A DNA stretch of 64,000 bases from positions 19,502-83,501 of the forward strand of contig CAJVZH010000008.1 of the NCBI GenBank assembly GCA_913020715.1, read 5' to 3'. Within the stretch, counting starts at the first letter, position 1; the number at the start of each line of letters is the position of its first letter. The stretch comes from an uncultured Gammaproteobacteria bacterium. Lineage in GTDB: Bacteria > Pseudomonadota > Gammaproteobacteria > PS1 > Pseudothioglobaceae. Position numbers and translations under genes: made by a program. This document shows positions 18,063 through 26,129 of this stretch, one piece after another. The notes beneath the pieces were generated by a model. The model saw nothing but the letters and a program-made list of their open reading frames with translations, searched no databases and was not told where the DNA came from.

Positions 18063-19256
18063 ATGACTACTGAATTCGAAAACGCCACAATTAAACACAC
18101 TTCGGGTAAACCGAACTCACACAAAGCCGCAATAGAGGTATTGCCTTTAGAGGGTTTCGTCTCTGCGATTGATGAGATATCTCAATGGGATAGCTACTCA
18201 CCGACACCGCTATTTAGCCTTAAAGACCTATCATCAAGCTTATCTCTAAATGAAGTGATGTATAAGGATGAAGGTCCACGATTTGGTCTAGGGAGTTTTA
18301 AGGCACTTGGCGGCTCTTACGCCGCGCTCAAAGTTTTGCAGCGAGAGATATCTAGAGCATTGAATGACATGGTTTCACTTGAAGATATACGCAATGGTAA
18401 ATACAGCAAAGAAGCCTCAAAGATTACTTTGGTTTCAGCAACTGATGGCAATCATGGTCGGTCTCTTGCGTGGGGATGTAAGCGCTTCGGTGCGCCATGC
18501 AAAATATATATTCACGCAGAAGTCAGTGAGGGGCGAGCAGAAGCAATGCGTGATTTAGGCGCAGAAGTGATTCGTATAGAGGGCGACTATGACGATTCGG
18601 TAGACCTTGCTCGTTCTGAGGCGGAAGAAAACAATTGGTTTGTTGTATCTGACACTTCTTGGCCTGGATATTTTGAGCCACCTCGTGATGTTATGCACGG
18701 TTATGGGGTGATGATGTACGAGATTAGTGAATCATTAACTCAAATACCAACCCATGTTTTTATTCAAGGGGGATGTGGTGGTTTTGCGGGCTCCGTCTGT
18801 GCCTCTATTAGGCAGATTTGGGGCGATCAAGCGCCAAGAATTGTGATTGTTGAACCCCATATTGCTAACTGCTTGTTTGAGAGTTCAAAGGCAAATAAAG
18901 CACTGTTTGTCAAAATCAACGAGGAAAGCATTATGGCTGGACTGTCTTGTGGCGAGGCATCGGGTTTGGCGTGGGATATCATTGCCGAAGAGGCGAGTGA
19001 TTTTGTCACCATTCCTGAGGATGTCGTAGCTCCAACGGTTCGACTTTTGGCGCGACCTGAAGGCAATGATCCAATTATCGAAGCCGGAGAAAGCGCTGTG
19101 GCTGGTCTTGCAGCACTTATTTGCGTAGCAAAACAAAGCGATATTCGTGAGCAGCTCGGTTTGGATGAATCATCCCGTGTTCTGTTGTTTGGCTCTGAAG
19201 GGGTAACGGATAAGGCAATATTTGATACGATTATGACAGGAGACGACCATGGTTAA
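18063..19256 (+). CDS. Diaminopropionate ammonia-lyase-like PLP enzyme
   Basis: A fold-type II PLP enzyme of 397 residues. It carries the PLP lysine in FGLGSFKALGGSYAAL, the cofactor motif ATDGNHGRSLAWG, DTSWPGYFEPPRDVMHGYGVM, the glycine-rich phosphate loop GGCGGFAG, and ARPEGNDPIIEAGESAV. These match diaminopropionate ammonia-lyase more closely than threonine dehydratase. It probably removes ammonia from an amino acid with a beta-leaving group, giving a 2-oxoacid. It overlaps the next gene by 8 bp and opens a cluster with M24 and EutA-like genes; in ectoine clusters the equivalent position is held by EutB. The true substrate is unknown. Confidence 0.85.
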   Translation: MTTEFENATIKHTSGKPNSHKAAIEVLPLEGFVSAIDEISQWDSYSPTPLFSLKDLSSSLSLNEVMYKDEGPRFGLGSFKALGGSYAALKVLQREISRALNDMVSLEDIRNGKYSKEASKITLVSATDGNHGRSLAWGCKRFGAPCKIYIHAEVSEGRAEAMRDLGAEVIRIEGDYDDSVDLARSEAEENNWFVVSDTSWPGYFEPPRDVMHGYGVMMYEISESLTQIPTHVFIQGGCGGFAGSVCASIRQIWGDQAPRIVIVEPHIANCLFESSKANKALFVKINEESIMAGLSCGEASGLAWDIIAEEASDFVTIPEDVVAPTVRLLARPEGNDPIIEAGESAVAGLAALICVAKQSDIREQLGLDESSRVLLFGSEGVTDKAIFDTIMTGDDHG

Positions 19257-20424
19257 CACCCCTGAACGCGGCTTTCGGGTCTCGGAGTTTGAGGCGCGTT
19301 TACAGCGAGTTCAAAGCCTGATGGCAGCTGATGGTTTGGATGGTATTTTGCTGATGACCGAGCCCGAGGTGCGCTACTTTAGTGGCTTTCACACGCTTTT
19401 TTGGCAAAGCCCCACACGCCCTTGGTTTTTATTTATACCGATTGACGGTAAACCGATAGCTGTCATTCCAGAAATTGGTGCTGCGCTGATGCGCGAAACA
19501 TGGATTGAAGATATTCGCACATGGAGTGCACCTTCACCGGATGATGATGGCATCAGCTTGTTGTTGGATCTACTCATCCCATTGTCAAAGCGTAGTGCTC
19601 GCTTAGGCATTATGAAAGGACACGAGACTAGCTTGCGCATGCCGCTTGCTGATTACGAGCGATTGATGGCATCTCTTCCAGGTCTCGATTTGGTTGATGC
19701 TACCAGTATGATTCGCAGCTTGAGGATGGTTAAATCAGAAGCTGAAATTGAAAAAATCGCCCATATTTGCACAATAGCCTCAAATGCTTTTGCGCGTGCA
19801 AATGAGATTTTTTATGAAGGTCAGCCTTTTGCAGAAGTGTTTAGAGCTTTTCGAATGGAGTGCTTGGCACAAGGGGCGGACGACGTACCTTATTTGGCTG
19901 GTGGTGCTGACATTGGTGGCTATCAAGACATTATTTCACCACCTTCACAGCGCCTGTTGCAAAAGGGCGATATTTTGATGCTAGACACGGGCGCAACCTT
20001 TGATGGCTATTATTGTGACTTTGATCGTAATTATGCAATAGCAAAAGACGACGAATTGTCCCGCCGAGCGCATGATACGTTATGGCGTGCTACTGAAGCC
20101 GGATTGGCTGTTGCAAAGCCAGGAACAACGTGTCGAGAATTATTTCAAGCAATGGCCAAGGTTATTGCAGAAATGGATTGCCCCGAAGGCGATGTTGGGC
20201 GAATGGGGCATGGACTGGGTATGCAATTGACAGAGCAGCCTTCTCATGCGACTTTTGACGAAACGGTATTAGAGGAAAATATGGTTATTACTTTGGAACC
20301 TTCCCTAGGCTACGGTGATGGACGTATCATGGTGCACGAAGAAAATATTGTTGTTCAAAATGGTGCACCGCGTCTTCTGTCTAAGCGCGCCGACCAGGTA
20401 TTGCCAATTATTGGTAGGAGTTGA
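19249..20424 (+). CDS. M24-family metallohydrolase (Xaa-Pro peptidase / DoeA-EutD-like)
   Basis: A 391-residue pita-bread fold hydrolase. The N-terminal creatinase-like domain (EFEARLQRVQSLMAADGLDGILLMTEPEVRYFSGF) is followed by the catalytic domain with metal ligands in MLDTGATFDGYYCDFDRN (two Asp), GHGLGMQ (His), TLEPS (Glu) and VHEEN (Glu). All five ligands are present, so it should be active. The family includes Xaa-Pro aminopeptidases, creatinase and ectoine hydrolase DoeA/EutD. It is coupled to the ammonia-lyase upstream (8-bp overlap, AGGAG binding site) and followed 1 bp later by the EutA-like gene, which suggests a small-molecule amide or cyclic amidine substrate. This is inference. 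Confidence 0.85.
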   Translation: MVNTPERGFRVSEFEARLQRVQSLMAADGLDGILLMTEPEVRYFSGFHTLFWQSPTRPWFLFIPIDGKPIAVIPEIGAALMRETWIEDIRTWSAPSPDDDGISLLLDLLIPLSKRSARLGIMKGHETSLRMPLADYERLMASLPGLDLVDATSMIRSLRMVKSEAEIEKIAHICTIASNAFARANEIFYEGQPFAEVFRAFRMECLAQGADDVPYLAGGADIGGYQDIISPPSQRLLQKGDILMLDTGATFDGYYCDFDRNYAIAKDDELSRRAHDTLWRATEAGLAVAKPGTTCRELFQAMAKVIAEMDCPEGDVGRMGHGLGMQLTEQPSHATFDETVLEENMVITLEPSLGYGDGRIMVHEENIVVQNGAPRLLSKRADQVLPIIGRS

Positions 20425-20425
20425 T

Positions 20426-21175
20426 ATGAAGTTAGATTTTATAACAGATGGAGGCATCGGTAGTAAAGCTACTTTAGGTTTGATCGTCTTGCAGACCGAT
20501 GAAACCCTTGAATTTGAATTGGGAAAAGTGTTGCCAAAAGATGGTGTGGCGTTGTATCACAGTCGCATTCCAATGTGCAATGAGGTAAACTCAGACACCC
20601 TAAAGCAGATGCAAATTGACATACCGAATTCTGCTGCACTTTTACCGCCTGCACTTGCATTTGATGTCATTGGTTATGGTTGTACCTCTGGGGCTTGTCT
20701 TATTGGTCATGAAGCTGTGCGTGATGCCGTGCAACAGGCTCATCCTGAAGCCCAAGTCACTGATCCCATGAGTGCAATTATTGCGGCATGTGAGGTGCTG
20801 GGTGCTAAAAAACTAGGATTTCTCACGCCTTACGTTGCAGAAGTTTCAGCGCAAATGCGGGAAAAGCTTGAAGCCTCGGGTCACAGCGTTGTGGCTTTTG
20901 CTTCTTTCGAAGAAACGGAAGATAAGGTAGTTGCCAAAATTACTGAAACCTCCATTCTTGAGGCGATTGAATCTGTTGCCGCTCAAGCGGAGTGTGATGC
21001 AGTGGTTGTTTCTTGTACCAGTTTGCGCACAACAGACCTAGTTAAGGAGGCAGAGAGCCGCATAGGAAAGCCCGTTATATCGAGCAACCTAGCCATGGCG
21101 TGGCATATGATGACGCTAGCTAACTTGCCGCAAACTCAAGAACAATTTGGTAAGTTGCACGCGCTTATCACCTAG
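20426..21175 (+). CDS. EutA-like Asp/Glu racemase superfamily protein (maleate isomerase/arylmalonate decarboxylase type)
   Basis: A 249-residue protein of the racemase superfamily. Two cysteines sit in the canonical motifs, GYGCTSGACLIG and VVVSCTSLRTTDLV, as in maleate isomerase, arylmalonate decarboxylase and the ectoine-cluster protein EutA. Further family marks are GVALYHSRIPMCNEV, DPMSAIIAACEVLGAKKLGFLTPY, and the C-terminal KPVISSNLAMAWHM. The start at 20426 has a TAGGAG site at the right distance. Likely reaction: isomerisation or decarboxylation of a small dicarboxylate or amino acid. It is the third gene of the cluster. Confidence 0.85.
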   Translation: MKLDFITDGGIGSKATLGLIVLQTDETLEFELGKVLPKDGVALYHSRIPMCNEVNSDTLKQMQIDIPNSAALLPPALAFDVIGYGCTSGACLIGHEAVRDAVQQAHPEAQVTDPMSAIIAACEVLGAKKLGFLTPYVAEVSAQMREKLEASGHSVVAFASFEETEDKVVAKITETSILEAIESVAAQAECDAVVVSCTSLRTTDLVKEAESRIGKPVISSNLAMAWHMMTLANLPQTQEQFGKLHALIT

Positions 21176-21204
21176 CAACAATAACCACCCCAATCTGAAG
21201 AAAA

Positions 21205-22038
21205 ATGACAAAGGTATTAACCAACGAGCAGATTGAGCAATACAATGAAATGGGTTTTATTTCACCGATTCGAGTGATGTCTGAAACCAATGCTCTGGAA
21301 ATAAAACACCAGATTGAAGAGGCTGAGAGCAACTTCTCTGACGAAATCCACGCCCAAAGTCGCAATAACCTTCATCTCTGTTTCGTTTTTCTTGACGCAC
21401 TAGCGCATCATGATATAGTAGTCGGCGCCATGGAGGACTTGATGGGCCCGGATCTTGCTTTATGGGCATCGGTGATGTTTATCAAAGAGCCGTCATCTAA
21501 CCACTTTGTGAGTTGGCATCAGGACGGCACGTATATGGGCATGAATAGTAATGATTTTGCCACACCGTGGATTGCGTTGACGCCGAGCACGATTGAAACG
21601 GGCTGTATGTCGATGATTCCGGGTAGTCACAAACAAAGCATTCAGATCCATGAGGATACTTTTGAGGATAACAACATCCTCACTCGTGGTCAGGAAATTC
21701 AAGACATTAAAGAATCTCAATCCGTTAACTTAATCCTAAATCCGGGTGAGATGTCGATCCACCACGGCGCCATTATTCATGGCTCTAGACCCAATAAAAG
21801 CAATCAAAGACGCATCGGCTTTGCTTTGCAATCCTACATGCCGCCCTCTATCAGTCAGATTGCTGGGCAAAATATGTGGATGCATATTAGTGGCAAGAAA
21901 AGAAAAGATCGTGGTGGTGTTGATCTGGCTAGACCGAAGTTTGATATGGATCCGCAGGGGGTTGAACAGCGCAAGCTTGCAGACGAAAACCTATCCAATA
22001 TTCTTTACAAAGGCGCGAAAACTAAAAGGAAGTATTAA
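21205..22038 (+). CDS. Phytanoyl-CoA dioxygenase (PhyH)-family 2-oxoglutarate/Fe(II) oxygenase
   Basis: A 277-residue double-stranded beta-helix oxygenase. The iron triad is visible: HQD (His105, Asp107) in SWHQDGTYMGM and His192 in IIHGSRPNKSNQRRIGF, whose arginine should bind 2-oxoglutarate. Because the carboxylate ligand is present it should hydroxylate rather than halogenate. The family includes ectoine hydroxylase EctD and many marine enzymes of unknown substrate. It lies 30 bp after the EutA-like gene on the same strand, so it is probably part of the same transcript. Its C-terminus is very basic (KGAKTKRKY). Confidence 0.88.
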   Translation: MTKVLTNEQIEQYNEMGFISPIRVMSETNALEIKHQIEEAESNFSDEIHAQSRNNLHLCFVFLDALAHHDIVVGAMEDLMGPDLALWASVMFIKEPSSNHFVSWHQDGTYMGMNSNDFATPWIALTPSTIETGCMSMIPGSHKQSIQIHEDTFEDNNILTRGQEIQDIKESQSVNLILNPGEMSIHHGAIIHGSRPNKSNQRRIGFALQSYMPPSISQIAGQNMWMHISGKKRKDRGGVDLARPKFDMDPQGVEQRKLADENLSNILYKGAKTKRKY

Positions 22039-22126
22039 ACAAAAAAACGTTCTATTAATATTGTGTCTTAACATGCTCTGGATGGCTCATAATAACCAAA
22101 TCGATTTAAATAAAGAAATGGTTTAA

Positions 22127-22966
22127 ATGAACAAGAATTACCCTTTGGTCAATGCTGACTGGCTTAATGAAAATATGGGCGATGAAAACCTTATTATTCT
22201 GGATGCAAGCATGGATAAAGTCGCGGGTAAAGAGCCACTGGTTTACGACAACTTCTTCTGTATAAAAGGTGCTCAAAAATGCGATATTGAGCAAGCTTTT
22301 CACGATGCGAGTAGCACCCAACCCCACACCATGCCAACGGCGGAGCAATTCACAGTTGAAGTACAGAAATTAGGCATAGATGCAGAGAGCATTGTTGTTA
22401 TTTACGATAATCAGGGCATTTACTCAGCGCCACGAGCTTGGTGGATGTTTAAGTGCATGGGGCATCAAAAAGTTTATGTGCTTGACGGCGGTTTGCCAGA
22501 ATGGCTAGACAGAGGTTTTGATATTGCACAGCAATACAGCCCAATACCTAATGGTAAACTTGTTGGAGCTTGTCAAGTAAACACTGTTTGTGATTCTAGT
22601 TCTGTCTTGAGTGCAATTGCCTCAGGCGATCAAGTCATTGTAGATGCACGAGCAAATGCCCGCTTTATAGGAACAGCACCTGAACCACACGCTGGGTTGC
22701 GTAGTGGCCATATACCCAGTTCTGTTAATATCCCTTTTCTTGATTTATTGCTGGGTTATCGCCTTCAGTCGCCTGAGGTCATTAGAGAGATATTTTCACA
22801 ACGAGGTGCGGTGGGTAAACAACTTATATGTTCGTGTGGATCGGGTATTACAGCTTGTGTGGTTATTTTGGCGGCTAATGTTGTTGGCATAAAAGACCTC
22901 TGTCTTTATGATGGCTCTTGGAGTGAGTGGGGTGGTAACTCTGCACTCCCAATTGAAAAACTATAA
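22127..22966 (+). CDS. sseA: Rhodanese-type sulfurtransferase (3-mercaptopyruvate/thiosulfate sulfurtransferase)
   Basis: A 279-residue two-domain rhodanese. The N-terminal inactive domain has LVNADWLNENMGDENLIILDASM and VIYDNQGIYSAPRAWWMFKCMGHQKVYVLDGGLPEW. The C-terminal domain carries the catalytic cysteine in CGSGITA, the loop typical of 3-mercaptopyruvate and thiosulfate sulfurtransferases, and RSGHIPSSVNIPF. It moves sulfur from a thiol donor to cyanide or another acceptor. The stop overlaps the next start (TAATG). Placement after the oxygenase suggests, but does not prove, a role in handling a sulfur-containing product. Confidence 0.9.
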   Translation: MNKNYPLVNADWLNENMGDENLIILDASMDKVAGKEPLVYDNFFCIKGAQKCDIEQAFHDASSTQPHTMPTAEQFTVEVQKLGIDAESIVVIYDNQGIYSAPRAWWMFKCMGHQKVYVLDGGLPEWLDRGFDIAQQYSPIPNGKLVGACQVNTVCDSSSVLSAIASGDQVIVDARANARFIGTAPEPHAGLRSGHIPSSVNIPFLDLLLGYRLQSPEVIREIFSQRGAVGKQLICSCGSGITACVVILAANVVGIKDLCLYDGSWSEWGGNSALPIEKL

Positions 22967-23688
22967 TGAAAAAGAAAATCCTTGTGTTCAAACATATGCC
23001 ATCGCAAAACCCTGGCATATTTCGTGATTTTGCAGAAGCGCAGGGCGTTAAGTTTATCGAAATTGATTTGCACGCTGGAGATCGAATTCCAGATTTGAAG
23101 GACTTTGATGGGCTTTGGGTGATGGGTGGCTCAATGAATGTTTGGGAAGAAGAAAAATACCCTTGGTTGATTGCCGAAAAACAGGCTATTAGGCATGCAG
23201 TAAATGAACTCAACATGCCTTTTCTGGGTATTTGTCTAGGGCACCAATTACTTGCTGAAGCTATGGGCGGAAAGGTTGATAAGGCCAAGAATTATGAGGT
23301 CGGTTTGTTTAAAGTGAGCCCAACTATTCAAGGTTTGGATCATCAACTGTTGCACAGCATACCAACCCCATCAAACTGGGTAAATGTGCATTTGGCAGAA
23401 GTGGTCCAACCGCCTCAAAATGCTGTGATTTTAGCGACATCCAAACATTGTGATAATCATATAATGCAAATGGGAAAAAACGCCTATTCATGTCAGTTCC
23501 ACCCAGAAGTTTGTGAGCATACGGTAGAGGAGTGGATGAAAATTCCTGGCATACCAAAGGCATTGAATGAGTTGCTTGGGGTAGAAGGTTTGGCTTATTT
23601 TAAATCCAGTATTAATGAAAATTTACCTGTTAACAACGCTAATTCGTTAGAGCTGTTTGAAAATTGGTGTAGATTGGTTTTTGATTAA
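22966..23688 (+). CDS. Class I glutamine amidotransferase (GuaA-like, stand-alone)
   Basis: A 240-residue class I GATase. It has the nucleophile in FLGICLGHQLLAEAMGG, the histidine-glutamate pair in CQFHPEVCEH, and the oxyanion region GLWVMGGSMNVWEE. No synthase domain is fused or adjacent. Such proteins are often labelled GMP synthase-like; some hydrolyse gamma-glutamyl amides. It is coupled to the rhodanese gene by a one-base overlap and followed 2 bp later by DUF924. A second, related GATase occurs in this window at 41729. Confidence 0.85.
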   Translation: MKKKILVFKHMPSQNPGIFRDFAEAQGVKFIEIDLHAGDRIPDLKDFDGLWVMGGSMNVWEEEKYPWLIAEKQAIRHAVNELNMPFLGICLGHQLLAEAMGGKVDKAKNYEVGLFKVSPTIQGLDHQLLHSIPTPSNWVNVHLAEVVQPPQNAVILATSKHCDNHIMQMGKNAYSCQFHPEVCEHTVEEWMKIPGIPKALNELLGVEGLAYFKSSINENLPVNNANSLELFENWCRLVFD

Positions 23689-23690
23689 TT

Positions 23691-24236
23691 ATGATGACCT
23701 ATTCAAATATTCTTAATTATTGGTTTTCAGAAAAAAGCCAACAACATTGGTTTGCTTCGACTCCTGAAGTTGATGCTGAGATTCGAGAAAAGTTTGAGAG
23801 CTTTTGGGAAAGAGCGGCTTCTGGTGAGCTTGATTCTTGGAGTGAAACCCCTGAAGGCAGTTTGGCGCTTATTATTGTATTGGACCAATTTCCGCTTAAC
23901 ATGTTTCGTGGCGAAGCCAAGGGTTTTCAAACTGAACAGAAGGCAATTGAAACGACTTTAAAGGCTATAAAAAACGGTTTTTATAAAGATTTAAACCAAG
24001 AGCAGCTTGTATTTTTGTTGATGCCTTTGGTCCACAGTGAAAAACTTGAAGAGCAAGAATTATCAGTCAAGCTTTTTAAATCGCACAACTTAACCGACGG
24101 ACTGAGCTTCGCTGAGCACCATAGAGATTTAATTATAGAATTTGGCCGTTTCCCTCATCGTAACGCCATCTTGGGACGTGAAAGCACTCCATTAGAGCTC
24201 GATTATTTGGCTTCGAAGCGTGCGTTTATGGGATGA
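23691..24236 (+). CDS. DUF924 family protein
   Basis: A 181-residue protein of the DUF924 family (TPR-like helical fold). Typical motifs are ILNYWFSEKSQQHWFAST, FESFWERAASGELDSWSETPEGSLALIIVLDQFPLNMFRGEAKGF, and the end RFPHRNAILGRESTPLELDYL. The biochemical role is unknown. ATG 23691 and ATG 23694 are both possible starts. It is the last gene of the run that starts at 18063 before trmL. Confidence 0.85.
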   Translation: MMTYSNILNYWFSEKSQQHWFASTPEVDAEIREKFESFWERAASGELDSWSETPEGSLALIIVLDQFPLNMFRGEAKGFQTEQKAIETTLKAIKNGFYKDLNQEQLVFLLMPLVHSEKLEEQELSVKLFKSHNLTDGLSFAEHHRDLIIEFGRFPHRNAILGRESTPLELDYLASKRAFMG

Positions 24237-24272
24237 TTGGCGCTTTCAAATGACAAAACATACAAGCCACCC

Positions 24273-24734
24273 ATGAGTAGCACACTGAATATCGTATTAT
24301 TTGAACCGGAAATTCCTAACAATACTGGCAGTATTATTCGCCTGTGCGCCAATATGGGGGCAACGCTGCATTTGATCAAACCCTACGGTTTTGAGATTAC
24401 CGATAAGCGTCTTAGAAGGGCTGGGTTAGATTATAAAGAACTGATGTGCATGGCGGAGTACGATGACTTTGATGATTATCTTGATAAAGCTAACCCGAGT
24501 CGAATTTTTGTTGTTAGTTCAAAAGTACAAACCAATTACACAGATGTCAGTTATCAAAAGGGCGACTCTTTTTTATTTGGCAGAGAGACCAGTGGTTTAC
24601 CGGACACTATTCGCAATCAATTTGAGGGCATTACTTTGCCAATGCAGGAAAACTCTCGCAGCCTAAATCTTGCAAACTGTGCCTCGATTGTTGCTTATGA
24701 AGCTTGGCGACAGCTTGGTTTTTGCAAATTATAG
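24273..24734 (+). CDS. trmL: tRNA (cytidine(34)-2'-O)-methyltransferase
   Basis: Methylates the 2'-O of the wobble nucleotide in two tRNA-Leu isoacceptors. The 153-residue SPOUT protein shows IVLFEPEIPNNTGSIIRLCANMGATLHLIKP (motif 1), FLFGRETSGLP (motif 2) and IRNQFEGITLPMQENSRSLNLANCASIVAYEAWRQ (motif 3 with the SAM-binding knot). The start is the ATG at 24273; an in-frame TTG at 24237 directly after the DUF924 stop would add 12 residues without family support. Confidence 0.94.
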   Translation: MSSTLNIVLFEPEIPNNTGSIIRLCANMGATLHLIKPYGFEITDKRLRRAGLDYKELMCMAEYDDFDDYLDKANPSRIFVVSSKVQTNYTDVSYQKGDSFLFGRETSGLPDTIRNQFEGITLPMQENSRSLNLANCASIVAYEAWRQLGFCKL

Positions 24735-24979
24735 CTCCAGGAAGGCTTTGCAATAATATTGTATTGAACTAGCATTGTTTTTGAACTGCTTAATAGTTTG
24801 TACTAGCCCAAGTGTCTTTACCGCTAGTTTGCGCATTTATCAAAACGTAAGGGGCATCTTTGTGCCTAAGCAAGCCTTGAGTGGGCGGGGTATTGGTATA
24901 CAATTACACCAATTGATCTAACATTTAGAAATACTATAAATTTGATTGAGATTTTTGAATTGTATACTCTCTTGCCAAT
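24735..24979. other. Non-coding gap between trmL and the CNNM gene
   Basis: No gene is visible. A likely promoter for the next gene ends at TATACT (24964-24969), preceded by TTGATT-like sequence 15 bp upstream. GTATACAATTAC at 24898-24909 is a partly palindromic AT-rich motif repeated in part as TTGTATACT near the start of the CNNM gene. Confidence 0.35.
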
Positions 24980-26038
24980 ATGACTATTCTTATTCTTTAT
25001 GTAGCGATTGCTTTGCTTGTATCGTTTTTGTGCTCCATTTCAGAGTCGGTATTACTCAGTGTCACTACCGCTCATATTAATGTGGTTGAGAAGGAGGGTA
25101 AGGCTTCTGGGCCACTATTGCGCGAATTAAAGAGAGATATTAACAGGCCATTAGCCGCGATCCTTACACTAAACACCATCGCCCATACTGTTGGCGCTGT
25201 GGGTGCTGGTGCCCAGGCGCTTCTGGTATTTGGCAATGCATGGGTAGGGTTGGTCTCTGCAATCCTAACACTTATGATTCTGGTATTTTCGGAGATTATC
25301 CCGAAAACACTTGGCGCCACCTACTGGCGCGGGATGGCCGGTGTTACAGCACACGGACTAAAGTTCTTGATAAAGATACTGTACCCATTTGTGGTTATGT
25401 CTGAGTTCTTGACACGTGGCATATCAAAACATAAGAAAATTGAAGGCTTCAACCGTGAAGAGTTTGCTGCTATGGCAGATCTTGGCGAGCAAGAAGGGCA
25501 GCTCGAAGAGCGAGAGTCGCGTATCCTGAAAAACATGTTTCGACTCCACGAGACCAGCGTAACTGACGTGATGACGCCGCGTCCTGTAGTGTTTTCATTG
25601 CCCGAATCGGTAACAGTTGAGGAGTATTTCGATAAACATTTCGACTCCAGTTTCTCACGCATTCCAGTTTTTGCAGAAAACGACGAAATACTCACTGGTT
25701 TTGTGCTCAAGGATGATTTATTGCTGGCGCAGGCGCGCAACAATACAAATAAAGCTTTAGAAGCATATCGCCGCAATCTGATCGCATTGTCGGATAACAC
25801 CTCACTGTCTGATGCATTTGATGAAGTGCTACACCAGCGTGCACACATCATGGTGATCATCGATGAGTACGGCGGCATGGAGGGTATTATTACAATGGAG
25901 GATATCCTGGAAACGCTGCTTGGCCTAGAGATAATGGATGAAAGTGACAAAACAGCCGATATGCAGCAATATGCTCGGAGCATGTGGAAAAAACGGGCAC
26001 AGGAAATGGGCATTACCTTGCCTAAAGATGAGGAATAG
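24980..26038 (+). CDS. CNNM-domain (DUF21) membrane protein with CBS pair
   Basis: A 352-residue protein. An N-terminal CNNM/DUF21 transmembrane domain (about residues 1-150; includes SISESVLLSVTTAHI and LTLMILVFSEIIPKTLGA) is followed by two CBS domains (VTDVMTPRPVVFSLPESVTVEEYFDKHFDSSFSRIPVF and ALSDNTSLSDAFDEVLHQRAHIMVIIDEYGGMEGIITMEDILETLLG). The family is linked to magnesium/cobalt transport. The C-terminal CorC_HlyC domain is missing, so it is the short type. Base composition is richer in GC than its neighbours (32 of 60 in one internal line), which may mean a different origin. It stands alone on its strand. Confidence 0.9.
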   Translation: MTILILYVAIALLVSFLCSISESVLLSVTTAHINVVEKEGKASGPLLRELKRDINRPLAAILTLNTIAHTVGAVGAGAQALLVFGNAWVGLVSAILTLMILVFSEIIPKTLGATYWRGMAGVTAHGLKFLIKILYPFVVMSEFLTRGISKHKKIEGFNREEFAAMADLGEQEGQLEERESRILKNMFRLHETSVTDVMTPRPVVFSLPESVTVEEYFDKHFDSSFSRIPVFAENDEILTGFVLKDDLLLAQARNNTNKALEAYRRNLIALSDNTSLSDAFDEVLHQRAHIMVIIDEYGGMEGIITMEDILETLLGLEIMDESDKTADMQQYARSMWKKRAQEMGITLPKDEE

Positions 26039-26129
26039 ATTGGATTGCTTGTTTGCCTGCCTGCCGTTTTCTTGAGTGCCTAGTTTTGATTGGGCTATTG
26101 TGTTTTGATAGTGACTTATGAGGCCTGTA

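Noticed and set aside
18063..21175. Complete ectoine degradation operon
   Set aside because: Only EutA-, EutB- and EutD-like members are found; deacetylase, cyclodeaminase, aminotransferase, dehydrogenase and an ectoine transporter are missing, and the lyase is closer to diaminopropionate ammonia-lyase.
21205..22038. Ectoine hydroxylase EctD or a halogenase
   Set aside because: The iron ligand Asp is present, which rules out a halogenase, and the characteristic EctD ectoine-binding stretch is not evident; kept as a general PhyH oxygenase.
25321..26013. 230-residue minus-strand frame opposite the CNNM gene
   Set aside because: Low-complexity, serine-rich translation typical of an antisense shadow; the plus strand carries clear CBS domains.
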